The notes under the pieces: generated by a model
The model's input: the letters and a program-made list of their open reading frames with translations, nothing else
Told to the model about the DNA's origin: nothing
Databases searched by the model: none
From: an uncultured Oscillospiraceae bacterium
Lineage (GTDB): Bacteria > Bacillota > Clostridia > Oscillospirales > Acutalibacteraceae
Direction: 5' to 3'
Assembly (NCBI GenBank): GCA_949283785.1
Contig: CASDTR010000018.1
Span: 1 to 64,000, forward strand
Length of the DNA stretch: 64,000 bases
Translations under genes and position numbers: made by a program
Shown here: piece by piece, positions 6,607 to 16,428 of the stretch
Position numbering within the stretch: the stretch's first letter is position 1
Layout of the letters: every line of letters begins with the position of its first letter

Positions 6607-9072
6607 ATGGATACGATAGCTGTTGCCCGTGTTGCAGTAGAGGGAGCTTTGTATTCTTTTGATAAAGAATACGATTATGCTATACCCGAAGCTTTATCTG
6701 ACAGTGTAATAAAAGGCGTAAGGGTAATGGTTCCATTCGGCAGTAACAACAAAAACCATTTCGGTGTTGTTATGGAAATATTGCATACGGAGCCTGTTGA
6801 CGGTAAACTTAAAAAGATAGCAGCGGTGCTCGACAAGGCACCGCTTCTTAGTGAAGAGATGTGTGAATTGATTCGCTGGATGAAGGAACGCACGTTTTGT
6901 ACCTGCTATGAGGCGGCTAAGGCTGTGCTTCCTGCCGGAATTAATCTGAAAATGGTCTCTTCATATGTAGCTAAAATGGATATACCGCCTGAAAAAGTGG
7001 CCGAGCTTTCGGAAACCGAAAAACAGGTGTACGATTTTCTTCTTGAAAGGGAGTGTTACGTTTCGAGAAAGAGGATATGTGCCGTACTGGGTTTCCGAGA
7101 GGATTGTGAAGCTATTGACTCCCTGTCTAAGAAAGGATTTATCACCCGCAGTGATGAGGCAGCTTTAAAATCATCGGATGCCACCATGCGTATGGTTCGT
7201 CTGACCGATAAATTCAGAGCCGAAGGAGAAAATGTTAAGATAACTGCAAAGCAGCGTTCGGTTCTCACACTTCTTGAGGAGACAGGCTCAGCTTCCGTTA
7301 AGGAGGTTTGCTATTTTTTAGGCATAACTCCGGCAGTTGTAAAAACTCTCGAAAACAAAGGATTACTTGAATCATATTCCTGTGAATATTACAGGCGGCC
7401 CTATCGAGATACCGATGTCAAGGTCAGCATAAAAGAATCACCTTTGACAATGGAGCAGGATACGGCATACAGAAAGATAAAAAGTCAATATGAAAACGGG
7501 TCGGGTGTTTCTCTGCTTTACGGCGTTACGGGAAGCGGAAAAACCAGAGTGTTTTTGAAGCTTATTCAGGACGTTTTAAAGGACGGAAGAAACGTCATCG
7601 TAATGGTTCCTGAGATCTCATTAACTCCTCAGACAATAAGTATTTTTCGCAGATACTTTGGTGACAACGTAGCTGTTTTCCATTCAGGACTTTCAATCGG
7701 AGAAAGAATGGATGAATGGAAAAGAGTAAAAAGAGGTGAAGCCCATGTAGCTGTGGGAACACGCTCAGCTGTTTTCGCCCCCTTTGAAAATGTCGGAATG
7801 ATAATTATGGATGAGGAACAGGAACACACCTACAAATCCGAAAGTTCTCCGCGCTATCATGCGCGGGATGTTGCGGGATTTCGCTGTGCATATAATAACG
7901 GAGTTTTGGTCCTCGCTTCCGCTACGCCCAGCGTTGAGACGTTCGCGGCGGCGGTAAAAGGGAAATATCAGCTTTGCACTTTGAAAAACAGATACGGCAA
8001 AGCTGCTCTACCGAAAGTAATAGTTGCTGATATGCTAAATGAACATTCAAACGGAAACCGTTCCTGTATAAGTACTGTACTGCGTGATGAACTGAAAAAA
8101 AATTTAGAAAGAGGAAGGCAATCGATACTGCTCATAAACCGAAGGGGTTTTCATACCTTTGCTGTATGTGAAAGCTGCAAAAAGGTAGTTACATGTCCAA
8201 GCTGCAGCATTTCCCTCACTTATCATATTGATAACGGCAGACTGATGTGCCACTATTGTGGATATTCCGAACCCTTTACGTCGGAATGTCACGAGTGCGG
8301 TGAAAAGTCCGTGCGCTATTCAGGATACGGTACTCAGAGAATAGAAAAAGAGCTTTCTGAAATGCTGCCGGACGCAAGGATCCTCAGAATGGATGCCGAT
8401 ACCACGATGACTAAAAATGCCCACGAGGCCGGATTTTCGGATTTCGGAGCAGGAAAATACGATATAATGATCGGTACACAGATGGTTGCAAAAGGCCTTG
8501 ATTTTGAAAATGTCACTCTTGTCGGAGTTATAAACGCCGATCAGCAGCTTTATAATGATGATTTTCGCAGTATGGAGCAGACATTTTCACTGCTTACCCA
8601 GGTCATCGGACGTTCCGGAAGGGGAGCCCTGGAGGGACGCGCCGTCATTCAGACCATGACACCTGAAAATCCGATCATTCAGCTTGCGGCAAGACAGGAT
8701 TATGACGGCTTTTTCCGCAATGAAATACGTATACGCCGGGCTATGATATATCCGCCTTTCTGCGATATATGCGTTGTCGGTTTTGTAGGTGAGAGAGATA
8801 TATACACCCGCGGCGCTGCAGACATTTTCCTTGAGCAGTTAAAGGAGAAGGCAAGGTATGAATATAAAGAACAGAAGCTCATCGTTTTAGGACCCATGGC
8901 TGCTAAAATTGCAAAAATGAGCAATAAGTATCGTTTTCATCTTATAATTAAGTGTAAAAACTCAAAAAGATTTAGAAAAATGATTTCTGAAACAATGATT
9001 TCGATAATGAAGGATTCCAGATTTAAACAGATAAACATCTTTGCCGATATAAATCCATACAGTATATTTTAA
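6607..9072 (+). CDS. priA: Primosomal replication restart helicase PriA
   Basis: An 821-residue superfamily 2 DNA helicase that reloads the replisome at collapsed forks. In order it has an N-terminal DNA-binding domain, a Walker A GVTGSGKTR (around residue 305), a DEEQEH Walker B box, then an eight-cysteine zinc-binding module (CESCKK, CPSC, CHYCG, CHECG) inserted in the helicase domain, and a RecA-like second lobe with GTQMVAKGLDFENV and QVIGRSGRG. All hallmark residues are intact. The RBS GGGAG precedes ATG 6607. It lies between rpoZ and def, a standard order. Confidence 0.97.
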   Translation: MDTIAVARVAVEGALYSFDKEYDYAIPEALSDSVIKGVRVMVPFGSNNKNHFGVVMEILHTEPVDGKLKKIAAVLDKAPLLSEEMCELIRWMKERTFCTCYEAAKAVLPAGINLKMVSSYVAKMDIPPEKVAELSETEKQVYDFLLERECYVSRKRICAVLGFREDCEAIDSLSKKGFITRSDEAALKSSDATMRMVRLTDKFRAEGENVKITAKQRSVLTLLEETGSASVKEVCYFLGITPAVVKTLENKGLLESYSCEYYRRPYRDTDVKVSIKESPLTMEQDTAYRKIKSQYENGSGVSLLYGVTGSGKTRVFLKLIQDVLKDGRNVIVMVPEISLTPQTISIFRRYFGDNVAVFHSGLSIGERMDEWKRVKRGEAHVAVGTRSAVFAPFENVGMIIMDEEQEHTYKSESSPRYHARDVAGFRCAYNNGVLVLASATPSVETFAAAVKGKYQLCTLKNRYGKAALPKVIVADMLNEHSNGNRSCISTVLRDELKKNLERGRQSILLINRRGFHTFAVCESCKKVVTCPSCSISLTYHIDNGRLMCHYCGYSEPFTSECHECGEKSVRYSGYGTQRIEKELSEMLPDARILRMDADTTMTKNAHEAGFSDFGAGKYDIMIGTQMVAKGLDFENVTLVGVINADQQLYNDDFRSMEQTFSLLTQVIGRSGRGALEGRAVIQTMTPENPIIQLAARQDYDGFFRNEIRIRRAMIYPPFCDICVVGFVGERDIYTRGAADIFLEQLKEKARYEYKEQKLIVLGPMAAKIAKMSNKYRFHLIIKCKNSKRFRKMISETMISIMKDSRFKQINIFADINPYSIF

Positions 9073-9087
9073 CGGAGGAAACCTAAA

Positions 9088-9555
9088 ATGGCTTTAAGAA
9101 AAATCAGAACCGATTCAGACGAGATTTTAAGGAAGAGAAGCAAAACAGTTGATAAATTTGATGAAAAGCTGTGGACGCTTCTTGACGATATGAAAGATAC
9201 ACTTCGTGAAGCCAACGGAGCAGGTCTTGCGGCTGTTCAGATAGGAATTCTCAGAAGAGTGGTCGTTGTGGACGTAGGAGACGGACTCATCGAACTTGTG
9301 AATCCCGAAATAATATCCACTGAGGGTGAGCAGGACGGAGAAGAAGGCTGCCTTTCGGTGCCCGGAAAATTCGGCTTGGTAAAGCGGCCGAAAACAGTAC
9401 GAGTAAAAGCCCAGAACAGAAACGGAGACTGGTGTATCTATAAAGGAGAGGACCTCAAGGCCAGATGTTTTTGCCATGAACTTGATCATCTTGAAGGAAA
9501 GCTTTACACCGATATTGCCTATGAAATGCATTCTGATTCTGAATTCAGTGAATAA
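9088..9555 (+). CDS. def: Peptide deformylase
   Basis: Removes the formyl group from nascent protein N-termini. All three metal-site motifs are present: GAGLAAVQIG, EGCLSVPG (Cys ligand) and CHELDHLEGKLY (HExxH-type histidines). It is 155 residues long, typical of the short bacterial type. A GGAGGAAA site precedes ATG 9088. It sits directly before fmt, the enzyme that adds the same formyl group to initiator tRNA. Confidence 0.97.
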   Translation: MALRKIRTDSDEILRKRSKTVDKFDEKLWTLLDDMKDTLREANGAGLAAVQIGILRRVVVVDVGDGLIELVNPEIISTEGEQDGEEGCLSVPGKFGLVKRPKTVRVKAQNRNGDWCIYKGEDLKARCFCHELDHLEGKLYTDIAYEMHSDSEFSE

Positions 9556-9571
9556 AACGGAGTGATTTTCT

Positions 9572-10498
9572 TTGAAAATTGTTTTTATGGGAACCCCTGA
9601 TTTTGCCGTGGGATGTCTTAAAAGACTTTATGAAGACGGCCACGATATTGCAGGTGTGTTCACACAGCCCGATAAGCCCAAGGGAAGGAAACAGATTCTT
9701 ACGGCGCCTCCCGTTAAGGAGGAAGCTCAGAGACTGGGCTTAACCGTTTACCAGCCGAACAGCATGCGTGACGGAACAGCTATGAAAATAATTGAAGAAC
9801 TGAATCCGGATCTTATTGCAGTTGTGGCATTCGGAAAAATTCTTCCTAAAGAGATATTGGATTTTCCGAAATACGGATGTATAAACGTACACGGTTCACT
9901 TCTTCCAAAGTACAGAGGGGCTGCACCCATTCAGTGGTCTGTCATCAACGGTGACGCCGAAACAGGGGTTACTACTATGTATATGGATGAAGGCATTGAC
10001 ACGGGCGATATGCTCATGACAAGCAAAACCCCGATAGGTATCAACGAAACTGCCGGCGAGGTTTTTGACAGACTTGCAGATATGGGCGCCGAGCTTTTGA
10101 GCCGTACCGTAAAAGCTGCTGCAAAGGGTACTCTTATAAAGACACCCCAGGAGCACGATAAATCAACGTATGCCTCTATTCTCACTAAAAAAATGTGTCC
10201 CATTGATTGGAATAAGAGTGCTTTGACCGTTCATAATCTTGTGAGGGGATTACAGCCGTGGCCTGTTGCCACTTCTGTTTTTAAAGATAAGGTACTTAAA
10301 ATTCACGAAACGCGTCTTTCAGATAAAATCGGGGGAAAACCCGGAGAAATCCTCAAGAATGGAGATGAAATTTTTGTTGCTTGCGGTGATGGGAAATGCG
10401 TGGAGCTTATGCAGGTGCAGCTTGAGGGCAAAAAACGCATGTCTGCTGAGGAGTTTTTCAGAGGGCATCCTATTAAAAACGGAGATATGCTAAACTGA
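9572..10498 (+). CDS. fmt: Methionyl-tRNA formyltransferase
   Basis: Transfers a formyl group from 10-formyltetrahydrofolate to Met-tRNA(fMet). The N-terminus KIVFMGTPDFAVG and the catalytic segment NVHGSLLPKYRGAAPIQWSV with INGDAETGVTTM are clear; the C-terminal tRNA-binding domain follows. It is 308 residues, the normal length. It starts with TTG at 9572 behind CGGAGTG, giving the family N-terminus MKIVFMG; no ATG would fit as well. Pairs functionally with def immediately upstream. Confidence 0.97.
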   Translation: MKIVFMGTPDFAVGCLKRLYEDGHDIAGVFTQPDKPKGRKQILTAPPVKEEAQRLGLTVYQPNSMRDGTAMKIIEELNPDLIAVVAFGKILPKEILDFPKYGCINVHGSLLPKYRGAAPIQWSVINGDAETGVTTMYMDEGIDTGDMLMTSKTPIGINETAGEVFDRLADMGAELLSRTVKAAAKGTLIKTPQEHDKSTYASILTKKMCPIDWNKSALTVHNLVRGLQPWPVATSVFKDKVLKIHETRLSDKIGGKPGEILKNGDEIFVACGDGKCVELMQVQLEGKKRMSAEEFFRGHPIKNGDMLN

Positions 10499-10566
10499 CA
10501 TTTTAATACAGTAATATTTTATTGCGGCATAACAAAAAATAATTAAAAACACGCGGAGGTTTTATT

Positions 10567-11259
10567 ATGCCATTTTTCTATTTGGATTATTACTATCTTG
10601 TTTTAGTTGTACCCACGCTGATTTTTGCAGTATTTACTCAAATTTGGCTTAAAAATACTTATAAAAAATATTCGGGCCTTAGAAATGCACATGGCTTGAC
10701 AGGCGCTGATGCCGCAATGAACGTTTTGCGTCATTACCAGATTTATGATGTGAGAATTGAGCATGTTGCGGGAAAAATGACTGACCATTACGATCCCAAA
10801 GCTAAAGTTATCAGACTTTCCGACGGGGTTTACGGCGGCACGTCTATTGCGGCGGTCGGAATAGCCTGCCATGAGGCAGGCCACGCCGCACAGCATGCGA
10901 ACGGTTATGCGCCTATAAAAATAAGAAACGCCATTATTCCGGTGTGCAATATAGGTTCCATGGCGGGTATACCACTTGCTATTATCGGAGTGCTTTTTTC
11001 TTCCGAGCTTCTCATTAATTTCGGATTGCTCCTGTATTCCTTTGTAGCCATCTTTCAGCTTGTTACACTGCCTGTGGAATTCAATGCCAGTGCGAGAGCG
11101 GTAAGCGTAATTAAGGACAGCGGAATGCTTATGGCCGACGAGATACCGGGGGCGAGAAAGATGCTGACGGCTGCCGCCATGACGTATGTAGCGGCTCTTG
11201 CAACATCTCTTGCAAACCTTCTCAGACTTCTTTTGATTTTTGGCAGAAGAAACGATTAA
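10567..11259 (+). CDS. Membrane zinc metallopeptidase (YugP-like)
   Basis: A 230-residue membrane protein of the neutral zinc metallopeptidase family related to YugP. It has an N-terminal transmembrane segment, the zinc site ACHEAGHAAQH (HExxH) near residue 105 and two or three further hydrophobic segments. The substrate is unknown in this family. The conserved position between fmt and rsmB in Firmicutes suggests a housekeeping envelope role, which is inference. GCGGAGG precedes ATG 10567. Confidence 0.88.
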   Translation: MPFFYLDYYYLVLVVPTLIFAVFTQIWLKNTYKKYSGLRNAHGLTGADAAMNVLRHYQIYDVRIEHVAGKMTDHYDPKAKVIRLSDGVYGGTSIAAVGIACHEAGHAAQHANGYAPIKIRNAIIPVCNIGSMAGIPLAIIGVLFSSELLINFGLLLYSFVAIFQLVTLPVEFNASARAVSVIKDSGMLMADEIPGARKMLTAAAMTYVAALATSLANLLRLLLIFGRRND

Positions 11260-11278
11260 ATTCGGAGGATCACATTAT

Positions 11279-12595
11279 ATGAAGAGCGCACGTCAAATTG
11301 CGTTTGATATTTTAATAAAGATACACAGGAGCGAGGCCTATTCCAATATTGAGCTGGACAGTGCATTGAAGAGCAGCGGCCTCGATAAGAGAGATTCTGC
11401 TCTTGTGTCAAATCTCGTCTACGGTGTTTCGGAAAGACTTATCACTTTAGACTATAATATTGAACAGCATTTGACGGGAAAGCTCAAAAAACTTAAACCC
11501 GAAGTTCTTATTATTCTTCGTCTTGGTGCATATCAAATACTTTTCGCAGATAAGATTCCTGACTCCGCAGCAGTCAACGAGAGTGTAAAGCTTGCAAAAA
11601 TCAACGGCTGCTCCTTTGCGGCAGGTCTGTGCAACGCTGTTTTAAGGAAAATATCAAAAAGCGGACTTATTTTTCCTGACGACAAATATAAACCAGAATA
11701 TCTGTCCGTAAAATATTCTTTTCCAAAGTGGCTGTGCGCAATGTGGCAAAAGGCTTACGGAGAAGAAAATGCAGAAGGAATAATGAAAACGGCCTGCGAA
11801 AAACCTCCGATTTACATAAGAGTAAATAGTTTGAAGACAACCACGGAGCAGCTTTTGGATATATTTAAATCCGAAGGAGTAGAGGCTTTTCCTGTTGAGG
11901 AATATCCTTGGACTTTGAGGATTTCTGATACAGGAGATATAGAAGCTCTCGGTTCTTATAAAAAGGGACTTTTCCATGTACAGGACCTTGCATCACAGCT
12001 CTGTGCAGAGGCACTTGACGCTAAGGAAGGTATGACGGTTTTCGACGTATGCTCCGCACCCGGAGGAAAAGCGTTTACCGTCGCGGAACGCATGAACAAT
12101 AAAGGCTTAATCAAAGCTTTCGATATACATGAGCATAGGGTTAAGCTCATAAACAGCGGCGCCGAAAGGCTCGGAGTATCCATTATTGAAGGCAAAATCG
12201 GGGATGCTGAAAGGTATGAGGCCGCAAACGGATATGCCGATAGAGTTCTGTGCGACGTACCTTGCTCGGGTCTCGGAATAGTGCGGCGCAAGCCTGAAAT
12301 AAGATATAAAGAAAAAATCCTTATTGACAAACTTCCTCTTTTGCAGTACCGTATACTGGAAAATGCGTCAAATTATGTAAAACCATCAGGAAGATTGATT
12401 TATTCTACATGTGCCTTAAATCCCGAAGAAAATGAAAATATATGCAAAAAATTCATTGAGAACCATAAAGTATTTAAAATGGTAAAGCCACTTAAAGACC
12501 GTTATTATAACGATGACTGCGGCTGCATAACCTTAATGCCTCATTTACACGGCACAGACGGATTTTTTATAGCGGCGTTTGAAAGGTTGGATTGA
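11279..12595 (+). CDS. rsmB: 16S rRNA (cytosine-967) methyltransferase RsmB
   Basis: A SAM-dependent m5C methyltransferase of 438 residues acting on 16S rRNA. The N-terminal 140 residues are a NusB-like RNA-binding domain (SARQIAFDILIKI, LVYGVSERL). The catalytic domain has SAM motif I VCSAPGGKAFTVAE, motif IV DVPCSGLG with a catalytic Cys and motif VI STCALNPEEN with the second Cys. ATG 11279 follows CGGAGGA; the longer in-frame extension would overlap the upstream peptidase and is rejected. Confidence 0.95.
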   Translation: MKSARQIAFDILIKIHRSEAYSNIELDSALKSSGLDKRDSALVSNLVYGVSERLITLDYNIEQHLTGKLKKLKPEVLIILRLGAYQILFADKIPDSAAVNESVKLAKINGCSFAAGLCNAVLRKISKSGLIFPDDKYKPEYLSVKYSFPKWLCAMWQKAYGEENAEGIMKTACEKPPIYIRVNSLKTTTEQLLDIFKSEGVEAFPVEEYPWTLRISDTGDIEALGSYKKGLFHVQDLASQLCAEALDAKEGMTVFDVCSAPGGKAFTVAERMNNKGLIKAFDIHEHRVKLINSGAERLGVSIIEGKIGDAERYEAANGYADRVLCDVPCSGLGIVRRKPEIRYKEKILIDKLPLLQYRILENASNYVKPSGRLIYSTCALNPEENENICKKFIENHKVFKMVKPLKDRYYNDDCGCITLMPHLHGTDGFFIAAFERLD

Positions 12596-12598
12596 TTT

Positions 12599-13642
12599 TT
12601 GAGTAAAACCGATATTAAATCCATGACCCTGAGCGAATTGCAGGAAAGCTTCAGTGAAATGAGTATGCAGCGATTCAGGGCAGAGCAGGTTTATTCATGG
12701 CTCCACAAAAACGGTGTATATTCTTTTGATGAAATGACAAATATTTCTAAGGATATGCGCAGTATGATGGATGAAAAATTTGAAATTTACAATTGCGCTA
12801 TTGAAAAAAAATTAGTTTCGGAGTATGATAATACAGTTAAATATCTGTTCAGGCTTCATGACGGTGAGTTTATAGAATCCGTTTTGATGAAATATAAGTA
12901 TGGTTATACAATTTGCGTTTCCACGCAGGTGGGCTGCAAAATGGGGTGTGCGTTCTGTGCCTCCACATTAGGCGGATACTGCCGTGATCTTAGAGCGTCA
13001 GAAATATTAAGTCAAATCCATGCTGCCGAGCGTGACTGCAATGTCAGGATATCTCATATTGTGCTTATGGGTATGGGTGAACCGCTCGATAACTATGAAC
13101 AGGTAATGCGTTTTTTAGAGCTCGTAACCGATGAAAAAGGGCTCAATATCAGTATGAGACATATTTCCCTTTCAACATGCGGTCTCGTACCTAAAATTTA
13201 CGATCTTTTGGATAGACATTTGCAGCTGACACTTTCGGTTTCGCTTCATGCGCCGAATGACGAGATAAGAAACAGAATAATGCCCGTCAATAAAAAATGG
13301 AATGTCGATGAGCTTTTGAAAGCCTGCCGTGAATACACGAAGCGTACTTCCAGGCGTATTTCTTTTGAATATGCCATGATAAGCGGCGTCAATGATACGG
13401 ATGACTGCGCAAGGGAACTGGCTTCAAAATTAAGAGGTATGATTTGCCACGTTAACCTCATACCGGCTAATGAAGTGTCAGAAAACGATTTCAGCAGAAG
13501 CACCAAAAAGCGTGTGGAAGCTTTTGCTTCGATTTTGCAGAAGAGAGGAATTACTACCACTGTGAGAAGAAGCTTAGGTTCAGATATAAATGCGTCTTGC
13601 GGTCAGCTGCGCCGCAGCCATAGGGCTGAAAAGGAGGGATAG
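12599..13642 (+). CDS. rlmN: 23S rRNA/tRNA adenine-C2 methyltransferase RlmN
   Basis: A radical-SAM enzyme that methylates A2503 of 23S rRNA and A37 of some tRNAs. The cluster motif CKMGCAFCAST (CxxxCxxC) is present at about residue 118, as is the C-terminal catalytic Cys in NASCGQLRR. Length 347 is standard. It starts with TTG 12599 three nt after the rsmB stop, so the two rRNA methyltransferases are probably translated together. Confidence 0.96.
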   Translation: MSKTDIKSMTLSELQESFSEMSMQRFRAEQVYSWLHKNGVYSFDEMTNISKDMRSMMDEKFEIYNCAIEKKLVSEYDNTVKYLFRLHDGEFIESVLMKYKYGYTICVSTQVGCKMGCAFCASTLGGYCRDLRASEILSQIHAAERDCNVRISHIVLMGMGEPLDNYEQVMRFLELVTDEKGLNISMRHISLSTCGLVPKIYDLLDRHLQLTLSVSLHAPNDEIRNRIMPVNKKWNVDELLKACREYTKRTSRRISFEYAMISGVNDTDDCARELASKLRGMICHVNLIPANEVSENDFSRSTKKRVEAFASILQKRGITTTVRRSLGSDINASCGQLRRSHRAEKEG

Positions 13643-13646
13643 TTTC

Positions 13647-14375
13647 ATGAAAATTGCCGCAAAAACAGACGTCGGCAAAGTGCGAAGTTCAAATCAGGAC
13701 TCATATGCAACGGGTGAGCTGCCCGGAGGCGTCGCTTGGGCGGTTGTTTGTGACGGAATGGGCGGAGCTGCCGGCGGAAACGTTGCAAGTTCTGTTGCTG
13801 TGAAGATGATTTCTGAAAAAATTACGTCGACATATCACAGCAATATGAGTACTTCTTCAGTAAGAAATTTGCTTGTTTCAGCAATAGCAGCAGCAAATCT
13901 CAGTATCTTTGATATGTCGAGTGTAAATGAAACTCTTCACGGAATGGGTACAACTGTTGTAGCCGCTGTAATTTCAGATTCAACCGTTTGTGTTGCCCAT
14001 GCAGGCGACAGTCGGGCGTATTTGATTTCTCAAGGTGAACTCATTCAGCTCACAACTGACCATTCTGTTGTGCAGGCCATGGTTGAAAGCGGAAAAATTA
14101 CTCCTGATGAAGCGAAAGATCATCCGAGGAAAAACATAATAACCAGAGCTTTAGGAGTTGCTGAGGATATCGATGTAGATTTTTGTGAGGAGAAGCTAAT
14201 GGAGGATGACATTCTTCTCATCTGCACTGACGGACTTACAAATTATATTGATTCCCAGGATATACTTAAGGTTGCTCATACCGCAGGGTATTACGAAATA
14301 GCCGATAAGCTTGTAAATCTTGCAAACTCAAACGGCGGCGGTGATAACATTACTGTTGTCACTGTAAGTAATTAA
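13647..14375 (+). CDS. prpC: PP2C-family serine/threonine phosphatase
   Basis: Dephosphorylates targets of the adjacent PrkC-type kinase. The PPM metal-binding motifs are all visible: TDVGKVRSSNQD, VVCDGMGG, GMGTTVVAA, HAGDSRAYLI, ICTDGLTN and GGDNITVV. Start ATG 13647 has an exact AAGGAGGG site at 13631-13638; an upstream in-frame ATG inside rlmN would add 19 unrelated residues. The family length of about 240 residues agrees. Gene order prpC-prkC-rsgA is conserved in Firmicutes. Confidence 0.96.
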   Translation: MKIAAKTDVGKVRSSNQDSYATGELPGGVAWAVVCDGMGGAAGGNVASSVAVKMISEKITSTYHSNMSTSSVRNLLVSAIAAANLSIFDMSSVNETLHGMGTTVVAAVISDSTVCVAHAGDSRAYLISQGELIQLTTDHSVVQAMVESGKITPDEAKDHPRKNIITRALGVAEDIDVDFCEEKLMEDDILLICTDGLTNYIDSQDILKVAHTAGYYEIADKLVNLANSNGGGDNITVVTVSN

Positions 14376-14397
14376 ACATACGGAGTGTGATTAAAAC

Positions 14398-16428
14398 ATG
14401 GATAATTATGTTGGAAAGCGTCTGGACGGACGCTACGAGATCCAGGAAATTATTGGTGTAGGAGGAATGGCGGTTGTCTATAAGGCTTACGACAATATCG
14501 ATGACAGAATCGTTGCGATTAAAATTCTTAAAGAGGAATTTCTTGCCAATGAGGAATTCAGAAGACGCTTCAAGAATGAATCCAAGGCTATTGCGGTACT
14601 TTCACATCCCAACATCGTAAAGGTGTACGACGTCAGCTTCGGCGACAAGCTTCAGTACATTGTTATGGAGTACATTGACGGTATCACCCTGAAAGAGTAT
14701 ATCGAGCAGCAGAGGGTCATTAACTGGAAAGAAGCTCTCCATTTCACCACTCAAATTCTCAGAGCACTTCAGCATGCCCATGATAAAGGAATTGTTCACC
14801 GTGACGTAAAGCCGCAGAACATTATGCTGCTTCAGAACGGAAACATCAAGGTCGCTGATTTCGGTATTGCCAGATTCAGCCGCAACGAAACAAGAACAAT
14901 GACCGAAAGTGCAATCGGTTCCGTTCACTACATTAGCCCTGAGCAGGCTCGCGGCGAGATAACTGATGAAAAGGCTGATATCTATTCTGTAGGTGTAGTT
15001 CTTTATGAAATGCTCACAGGTCAGCTTCCGTTCCAGTCGGATAACGCCGTTTCAGTTGCAATCATGCAGCTCCAGTCCGATGCAAAGCGTCCTCGTGAGA
15101 TTAATCCCGAAATTCCTGTTGGCCTTGAGCAGATAACTCTTAAGGCTATGCAGAAAAATCCCCGTGACCGCTATCAGAGCGCGGCTGAAATGCTCCTTGA
15201 TCTGGACGAGGTTAAGCGCAATCCTTCCGTCAAATTTGATTACAGCTATTTTGTAGACAATGAGCCTACAAAATTTGTATCACCCAATTCCGGAAAAATT
15301 TCGGCAGCATCGCAAGGTGCCTCTGCTCAGGATGAGGCGGCTAAAGAAGAGGACGCAAAGAAGCGCACAATCGCCATTGTTTCAGGCGTTTCGGTAGCAT
15401 TGGTTGCCGTAATCGGTATTGTGCTGCTCATTCTCTCATTTACAGGCAACCTCGGCGGCAGCGATAAGATCACCGTCGAAAACTTTATCGGCATGAATTA
15501 CAATACTGAAATCGCAGGTACGGAGCTTGAAGAAAAATACAACTTCAAAGTTGTTAAAGAACATGACCTTGACCATGAAGAGGGAGAAGTTACAAAGCAG
15601 AACCCCGTTGAAGGAATTAAAATTTCCAAAGACGATCAGGTTACTCTCACAGTAGCTACACATGAAGATACGCTTACGGTACCTGATGTTTACGGTAAAG
15701 ATGCCAATATAGCCAAGCAGGAGCTTAGTCTTGCAAAGCTTGTTCCTGTTATTGTATCCGTAGATGACAGCACCGTCGATGAGGGCAAAGTTGTCAGAAC
15801 AAGTCCCGAAAGAGGAGATTCCGTAACAGTGGGAGACACAGTTCAGGTGTTTGTAAGCACGGGAAAGAGCGGAAACGAAGTTGAAGTACCCAACCTTCTA
15901 GATACTCCTTTGGAAGAAGCCAAAGCCATGCTTGAAAGCATGGATCTCGGTATCCGAGTAATAAAAGAGGTTGACAGTGATAAGGCTAAAGATATTATCC
16001 TTTCACAGTCAATCGAGCATAAGAGTTCTGTTCCCAAGGGAACCATTATTGATGTTGAAGTAAGCAGCGGTAAGAAACCGGCTAACACGGTTAATGCGAG
16101 TATTACGCTGCCCGATCTCGGAAGCATTGATGGTACGCTGAAAGTTTATCTTGACAATGAACTCGTTACAAGTCAGGGCGTTCTCCTTGCAGGCGGCTCT
16201 TATGACAAAATTTCTGTTTCAGGAACAGCGACAAGTGCTGAGCTCAAGGTAACACTTACAGTGACAATTGACGGAACGACAAACACTTATGATTACTATA
16301 AGTGCAACATTAACTTTGAAACCGGCGCGATTTCAAATGAAGAATACACAGAAATAACTACGAGTGCTTCCGAAGGGGATAATGCGGAAGAAGATAACGG
16401 AAATCATCCGTTTTGGTTCGGCGAATGA
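14398..16428 (+). CDS. prkC: PASTA-domain serine/threonine protein kinase (PrkC-type)
   Basis: A membrane kinase that senses cell-wall fragments. Residues 1-270 form a Hanks-type kinase with GVGGMAVVYKAYD, HRDVKPQN and DFGIARF followed by an activation loop. A charged linker leads to one transmembrane segment near residues 325-350 (IAIVSGVSVALVAVIGIVLL). Outside there are three PASTA repeats (starting about residues 360, 430 and 495) and then a C-terminal Ser/Thr-rich domain of about 110 residues with acidic end that I do not recognise. In spore formers PrkC triggers germination in response to muropeptides. The start codon of rsgA overlaps its stop (ATGA). Confidence 0.95.
   Translation: MDNYVGKRLDGRYEIQEIIGVGGMAVVYKAYDNIDDRIVAIKILKEEFLANEEFRRRFKNESKAIAVLSHPNIVKVYDVSFGDKLQYIVMEYIDGITLKEYIEQQRVINWKEALHFTTQILRALQHAHDKGIVHRDVKPQNIMLLQNGNIKVADFGIARFSRNETRTMTESAIGSVHYISPEQARGEITDEKADIYSVGVVLYEMLTGQLPFQSDNAVSVAIMQLQSDAKRPREINPEIPVGLEQITLKAMQKNPRDRYQSAAEMLLDLDEVKRNPSVKFDYSYFVDNEPTKFVSPNSGKISAASQGASAQDEAAKEEDAKKRTIAIVSGVSVALVAVIGIVLLILSFTGNLGGSDKITVENFIGMNYNTEIAGTELEEKYNFKVVKEHDLDHEEGEVTKQNPVEGIKISKDDQVTLTVATHEDTLTVPDVYGKDANIAKQELSLAKLVPVIVSVDDSTVDEGKVVRTSPERGDSVTVGDTVQVFVSTGKSGNEVEVPNLLDTPLEEAKAMLESMDLGIRVIKEVDSDKAKDIILSQSIEHKSSVPKGTIIDVEVSSGKKPANTVNASITLPDLGSIDGTLKVYLDNELVTSQGVLLAGGSYDKISVSGTATSAELKVTLTVTIDGTTNTYDYYKCNINFETGAISNEEYTEITTSASEGDNAEEDNGNHPFWFGE

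Noticed and set aside
9127..9531. A 134-codon minus-strand frame covering def
   Set aside because: All deformylase motifs are on the plus strand in a coherent operon.
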